DNA of 64,000 nucleotides, taken from assembly GCF_001465875.1 (NCBI RefSeq), contig NZ_LN901322.1:1-64000 (forward strand). Reading direction: 5' to 3'. Positions 60,068-64,000 of the stretch are shown here, piece after piece. The stretch is from Legionella saoudiensis. Its GTDB lineage: Bacteria; Pseudomonadota; Gammaproteobacteria; Legionellales; Legionellaceae. Under the pieces are notes generated by a model. The model was not told the origin of the DNA and searched no databases. It was given only the letters and a program-made list of their open reading frames with translations. How positions within the stretch are numbered: position 1 is the stretch's first letter; each line of letters opens with the position of its first letter. Position numbers and translations under genes: made by a program.

Positions 60068-61317
60068 GCTTGTTATCATCAATAATTTCTCTTGTGCAAA
60101 TTACCATACTCTTATTAGGAATGAGCTCTCTTGGGGTGTGTGCCGAAGCCAACCACGTTTTAGGAGAAGATCAGCATCAAGAAGTGGTAGAAAAAGGTCC
60201 CCAGGGAGGTCGTTTATTTAGAGAGGGTGATTTTGCTGTAGAACTGTTAATTTTTGAACGAGGAATGCCACCTCATTTTAGAGTGTATTTTTATAAAAAT
60301 GGGGAAATGATTGTGCCCATACCCTCAAATTTGAGTTTGGAGCTTACTCGATTTAATGGAAAAAAAGAGCAAATTAATTTCATTCCTATGGGAAATTTTT
60401 TACAGAGCAAGCAGGTCATTGATGAGCCGCATTCATTTGAGGTCACAATTCACTTTAATCATTCAGGAAAGCAATTAAATTGGCAGTATTCCTCTTATGA
60501 GGGGCGCGTAAAAATCATTCCTTCGATGCTTAAGGCTGCTGGAATCCAAACAGCCATCGCTCAACAGCAAGTAATAAAAACCCAATTAAATGTCGTGGGT
60601 AAAATTACTACCAATCGTGATACCAAAGCACCTATTTATGCCCGTTATTCAGGAATTATTAAATTAATGACTAAAAATTTAGGGGATGAGGTCACGAAAG
60701 GCGACTTATTAGCGGTTGTTGAAAGTAATGAAAGCTTACAAAGCTATGAAATAAAAGCGCCTATAACAGGAACGATTGTGCAAAAACATGCAACGAATGG
60801 GGAGTTTGCCCAAAATACTAAACCTATTTATGAAATAGCAAACCTCGCTAATGTTTGGGCTGACTTCACCTTATATCGGAAGGAAGCTTCCTTGGTAAAG
60901 TCAGGCATGAATATAACTGTAACAGGCGATGAAGGAAAGCCTAAATCCAGGAGTACCATTTCCTATATCTCTCCGTTAGGTATTGAGGATAGTCAAACGA
61001 CTTTGGCACGGGCAGTTCTTAATAACGAAGATCGTTTATGGCTTCCTGGCATGTATGTTAATGGTGCTATCCTAATCAAGGAAAAAACTGTTCCCGTTGC
61101 CGTATCTCTTTCCGCGCTTCAGCGAATGGGTACGCAGGATGTAGTTTATGTGCAACAAGGTGATTATTTTGAGGCAACCCCAGTTCGTCTAGGGGAAAAA
61201 GACAATGAATGGGCTGAAGTGATTTCAGGATTAGATGCAGGCCAGCATTATGTAAGCAAAAACAGCTTTTACATTAAGGCAGAAATAGGCAAGGAAGGCG
61301 CAAGCCATGAGGACTAA
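60064..61317 (+). CDS. helB: RND periplasmic adaptor (HelB/CzcB-like)
   Basis: 417 residues. Signal peptide (ITILLLGMSSLGVCA), an N-terminal metal-related domain (QGGRLFREGDFAVELLIFER), then barrel-sandwich hybrid halves (YARYSGIIKLMTKNLGDEV, IKAPITGTIVQKHATNGEFA) and beta-barrel/MP domains as in membrane fusion proteins of the CzcB group. It joins the inner-membrane pump to the outer-membrane channel. Overlaps the upstream gene by 4 bp; the pump gene follows after 8 bp. Confidence 0.87.
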   Translation: MSLLSSIISLVQITILLLGMSSLGVCAEANHVLGEDQHQEVVEKGPQGGRLFREGDFAVELLIFERGMPPHFRVYFYKNGEMIVPIPSNLSLELTRFNGKKEQINFIPMGNFLQSKQVIDEPHSFEVTIHFNHSGKQLNWQYSSYEGRVKIIPSMLKAAGIQTAIAQQQVIKTQLNVVGKITTNRDTKAPIYARYSGIIKLMTKNLGDEVTKGDLLAVVESNESLQSYEIKAPITGTIVQKHATNGEFAQNTKPIYEIANLANVWADFTLYRKEASLVKSGMNITVTGDEGKPKSRSTISYISPLGIEDSQTTLARAVLNNEDRLWLPGMYVNGAILIKEKTVPVAVSLSALQRMGTQDVVYVQQGDYFEATPVRLGEKDNEWAEVISGLDAGQHYVSKNSFYIKAEIGKEGASHED

Positions 61318-61325
61318 GAATCATA

Positions 61326-64000
61326 ATGCTTGAAAAAATTATCCAATTCTCTTTACGGCATCGCTGGTTTATTCTTTTGTTCACGCTCATTATAGCCGCG
61401 TTGGGCATTTACAATTTTCAGCGTCTTCCAATTGATGCGGTACCTGATATTACCAATGTGCAAGTTCAAATTAATACTGAGGCATCTGGGTATTCACCTT
61501 TTGAAGTAGAACAACGCATTACGTTTCCCGTTGAGTTGGCTATGAGTGGATTGCCTAATCTTGATTACACACGCTCTTTATCTCGTTATGGCTTATCTCA
61601 AGTGACAGTGGCCTTTAAAGATGAGACGAATATTTATTTTGCGCGACAACTGATAAACGAACGTTTACAACAAGTTAAAGATAAACTACCGCCAGAAGCA
61701 GAAACCACACTAGGACCTATCTCAACAGGACTCGGTGAGATTTTTATGTATACGGTAACGAACAAATCCAATGTTTCAAAAAATAAACGTCATACCCCCA
61801 CGGAGCTGCGAACAATTCAAGACTGGATTATTAAACCTCAATTACGCAACGTAGAAGGCGTTGCGGAGGTGAACACGGTTGGAGGATATGAAAAGCAACT
61901 TCATATTACTCCTGATCCCACTAAATTGGTACGTTATGGCTTGAGTTTAAATAATCTGGTCGAGGCTCTGCAGCGTAATAATGCGAATATTGGGGCCGGT
62001 TATATTGAGCGTAATGGCGAACAAAACCTCATTCGTGTGCCAGGCCAAGTGAAGAACAGTACCGATATAGAAAATATCGTGGTGGCAAACTTTAATGGAA
62101 CTCCTGTGCGCATCCGTGAGGTAGCTGAAGTAGGGCTTGGCAAAGAGTTACGTACAGGCGCTGCAACAGAGAATGGCGAGGAGGTTGTTCTAGGAACTGT
62201 TTTTATGCTGATGGGTGAAAATAGTCGCACCGTATCGCAACGCGTGGCCGCCAAAATGAAAGAGATTAATAATTCACTCCCGCCAGGAGTCGAAGCAGTT
62301 ACAGTCTATAATCGAACATCGCTCGTAAATGCCACGATTAATACCGTAAAGAAAAATTTACTGGAAGGAGCGCTGTTAGTTTGCCTTATCCTATTTCTAT
62401 TTTTAGGTAACATTCGCGCAGCGCTCATTACTGCTGCCGTGATTCCCTTATCCATGCTCCTTACCATTACCGGCATGGTAACAAATCAAATTAGTGCCAA
62501 TTTAATGAGTTTGGGGGCTCTTGATTTTGGTTTAATTGTTGATGGCGCGGTCATTATTGTAGAAAACTGCATGAAGCATTTAGGGCAGCAACAGCATGCT
62601 CTAGGGCGAACTTTAAATTTGGAAGAGCGCTTAAAAGTAATTGCTGCTGCTACCACCGAAGTGATTCGCCCCAGCATTTTTGGGGTATCGATTATTACGG
62701 TTGTTTATTTACCGATTTTAACGTTAACCGGTGTAGAAGGAAAAATGTTTTTGCCTATGGCAGAAACCGTAATCATTGCGCTCTTAGCCTCAATGCTCTT
62801 CGCATTAACTTTTGTTCCGGCTGCCATCGCTATTTTTTTGCGAGGGCCAGTACAAGAAAAAGAAAACCACTTGATGCACCTCCTTTCTCTAGGTTATGCA
62901 AAGGTGTTACGGCACTGTTTTCATGCTCGCAAGATGGTCATTGGGGCCGCCGTAGTTTTAGTTTTTATTAGCCTTATCCTTGCTTTTTGTTTAGGAGGAG
63001 AATTTATTCCAAGCCTTGATGAAGGCGATATTGCCATGCATGCAATGCGTATTCCAGGTACTAGTTTAACCCAAGCTATTTCCATGCAGGATTTAGTCGA
63101 AAAAAGGATAAGGCAATTTCCGGAGGTAAAACGTGTGTTTGCCAAACTGGGCACCGCAGAAGTGGCGACAGATCCCATGCCTCCGAATGTGGCAGATACA
63201 TTTATCATGCTAAAACCACGCCAAGAATGGCCAAACCCTAAAAAAAACAAACAGGAATTAGTTCAAGAAATTGAGCAGGCGGTAAAAGAAATCCCTGGAA
63301 ATAACTATGAGTTTACCCAACCAATTCAAATGCGTTTTAATGAATTAATTTCCGGAGTACGTAGTGATGTGGCGGTGAAGGTATTTGGCGATGAGATGAG
63401 TACCTTATTAAAAACAGCAGACGCGATGAGTACGGAGCTTAAAAAAATACCCGGCGCTTCCGATGTTAAAGTGGAGCAGGTGAGTGGTCTGCCGCTTCTA
63501 ACTATAGACATTGATCGTGATGCACTTGCTCGTTATGGGCTACAAATTGGCAGTATTCAAGATGCTCTATTAATCGCCATAGGGGGTAAAAAAGGTGGGG
63601 AGGTGTTTGAGGGAGATAAGCGATTTGATTTGATCGTACGCTTACCTGAGGTATTACGCTCAAGTCCTGATGTGTTAAGACAGGTATTTATCCCTTTGCC
63701 TCTTGGAAAAGATGGCCACAGTCATTTTATTCCTTTAAGCGAAGTGGCTAAAATGGTACGCAGTGAAAGTCCTAATCAAATCAGCCGTGAAAGCGGTAAA
63801 CGCCGTGTGGTAGTTACCACTAATGTTAGAAACCGAGATTTAAGCTCCTTTGTTGCTGAAGCAAAAGAACGCATTGAGCGAACAGTTAAAATTCCCAGTG
63901 GCTATTGGATAAAATGGGGAGGTCAGTTTGAACAACTGCAATCAGCCTCAAAACGCTTACAAATAGTTGTGCCCATAACTTTATTGGGTATTTTTTTACT
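61326..64000 (+). CDS. helA: RND heavy-metal efflux pump (HelA/CzcA-like), 3' end outside window
   Basis: ATG at 61326, open to the end of the window (about 891 codons of an expected 1,030-1,050). N-terminal span (HRWFILLFTLIIAALGIYNF), periplasmic porter domains, and the proton-relay helix DFGLIVDGAVIIVEN with the Asp-Asp-Glu set known from CzcA. That motif places it among HME1-type pumps for divalent ions (Zn, Cd, Co, Ni) rather than the CusA copper/silver type. SGLPNLDYTRSLSRYGLSQV is also characteristic. Third gene of the operon. Confidence 0.92.
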   Translation, partial: MLEKIIQFSLRHRWFILLFTLIIAALGIYNFQRLPIDAVPDITNVQVQINTEASGYSPFEVEQRITFPVELAMSGLPNLDYTRSLSRYGLSQVTVAFKDETNIYFARQLINERLQQVKDKLPPEAETTLGPISTGLGEIFMYTVTNKSNVSKNKRHTPTELRTIQDWIIKPQLRNVEGVAEVNTVGGYEKQLHITPDPTKLVRYGLSLNNLVEALQRNNANIGAGYIERNGEQNLIRVPGQVKNSTDIENIVVANFNGTPVRIREVAEVGLGKELRTGAATENGEEVVLGTVFMLMGENSRTVSQRVAAKMKEINNSLPPGVEAVTVYNRTSLVNATINTVKKNLLEGALLVCLILFLFLGNIRAALITAAVIPLSMLLTITGMVTNQISANLMSLGALDFGLIVDGAVIIVENCMKHLGQQQHALGRTLNLEERLKVIAAATTEVIRPSIFGVSIITVVYLPILTLTGVEGKMFLPMAETVIIALLASMLFALTFVPAAIAIFLRGPVQEKENHLMHLLSLGYAKVLRHCFHARKMVIGAAVVLVFISLILAFCLGGEFIPSLDEGDIAMHAMRIPGTSLTQAISMQDLVEKRIRQFPEVKRVFAKLGTAEVATDPMPPNVADTFIMLKPRQEWPNPKKNKQELVQEIEQAVKEIPGNNYEFTQPIQMRFNELISGVRSDVAVKVFGDEMSTLLKTADAMSTELKKIPGASDVKVEQVSGLPLLTIDIDRDALARYGLQIGSIQDALLIAIGGKKGGEVFEGDKRFDLIVRLPEVLRSSPDVLRQVFIPLPLGKDGHSHFIPLSEVAKMVRSESPNQISRESGKRRVVVTTNVRNRDLSSFVAEAKERIERTVKIPSGYWIKWGGQFEQLQSASKRLQIVVPITLLGIFL

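Noticed and set aside
1-64000. CRISPR array or rRNA/tRNA genes
   Set aside because: No regularly spaced short repeats and no conserved rRNA or tRNA sequences were recognised on reading.

Overview
The window is AT-rich DNA that most resembles a chromosomal segment of a Legionella species. This rests on eukaryotic-type domains (leucine-rich repeats, a PHO80-like cyclin fold, two Ser/Thr kinase folds), a PmrA-type promoter box, secreted carbohydrate-active and DUF1566-like proteins, and a heavy-metal efflux cluster laid out like the Legionella hel locus. The genus call is an inference from gene content. No tRNA, rRNA or CRISPR array was recognised.

Layout. 1-1.4 kb: tail of an effector-like protein and an LRR protein. 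1.4-2.9 kb: insertion-sequence graveyard (IS481 remnant; near-perfect IS6-type inverted repeats enclosing an IS6/IS110 chimeric ORF and an IS3 fragment) followed by an unlisted small gene. 3.1-7.75 kb: four-gene operon (glutamine synthetase-like ligase, aldehyde dehydrogenase, Fe-type alcohol dehydrogenase, class I amidotransferase) that fits gamma-glutamylation and oxidation of an amino alcohol. 7.7-13.5 kb, minus strand: HscC/J-protein/orphan operon, greB, type II NADH dehydrogenase. 13.6-16.5 kb: a 45-aa peptide gene paired with a Fe(II)/2-oxoglutarate oxygenase-like gene, facing a small gene whose promoter carries a Fur box. 16.8-24 kb: lipase-like hydrolase, acetyltransferase, queuosine-precursor transporter, RES/Xre toxin-antitoxin pair with its own promoter and operator, secreted amidohydrolase, Hsp20 with a sigma-32 promoter, divergent nucleoside hydrolase.

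24.1-28.9 kb: compact lipid or natural-product cluster (acyl-CoA dehydrogenase-like protein facing an acyl carrier protein, a fatty acyl-AMP ligase and an alpha/beta hydrolase). 29-45.4 kb: accessory, effector-rich region with a frameshifted small gene, MgtC-like protein, cNMP-binding/CPBP-protease fusion, cyclin protein, several microproteins, a TIKI/EreA-like protein, a putative caspase-fold protein behind a PmrA box, a desaturase broken by one in-frame TGA, a Na+/H+ antiporter and a kinase-like effector. 45.6-56.6 kb: Nudix hydrolase, large secreted protein, LysR regulator, a canonical Ser/Thr kinase, secreted GH16 glucanase, a coiled-coil effector-like protein and an MFS transporter. 56.8-64 kb: P1B-type ATPase with a TPC motif followed by an RND metal-efflux operon (outer-membrane factor, adaptor, pump); the pump gene runs off the window.

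Most likely underdescribed systems: the FAAL/ACP/dehydrogenase/hydrolase cluster, the peptide-plus-oxygenase pair near a Fur site, the PmrA-box caspase-like gene, and the gamma-glutamyl amino-alcohol operon. Functions are from sequence recognition by eye; no database search was run.
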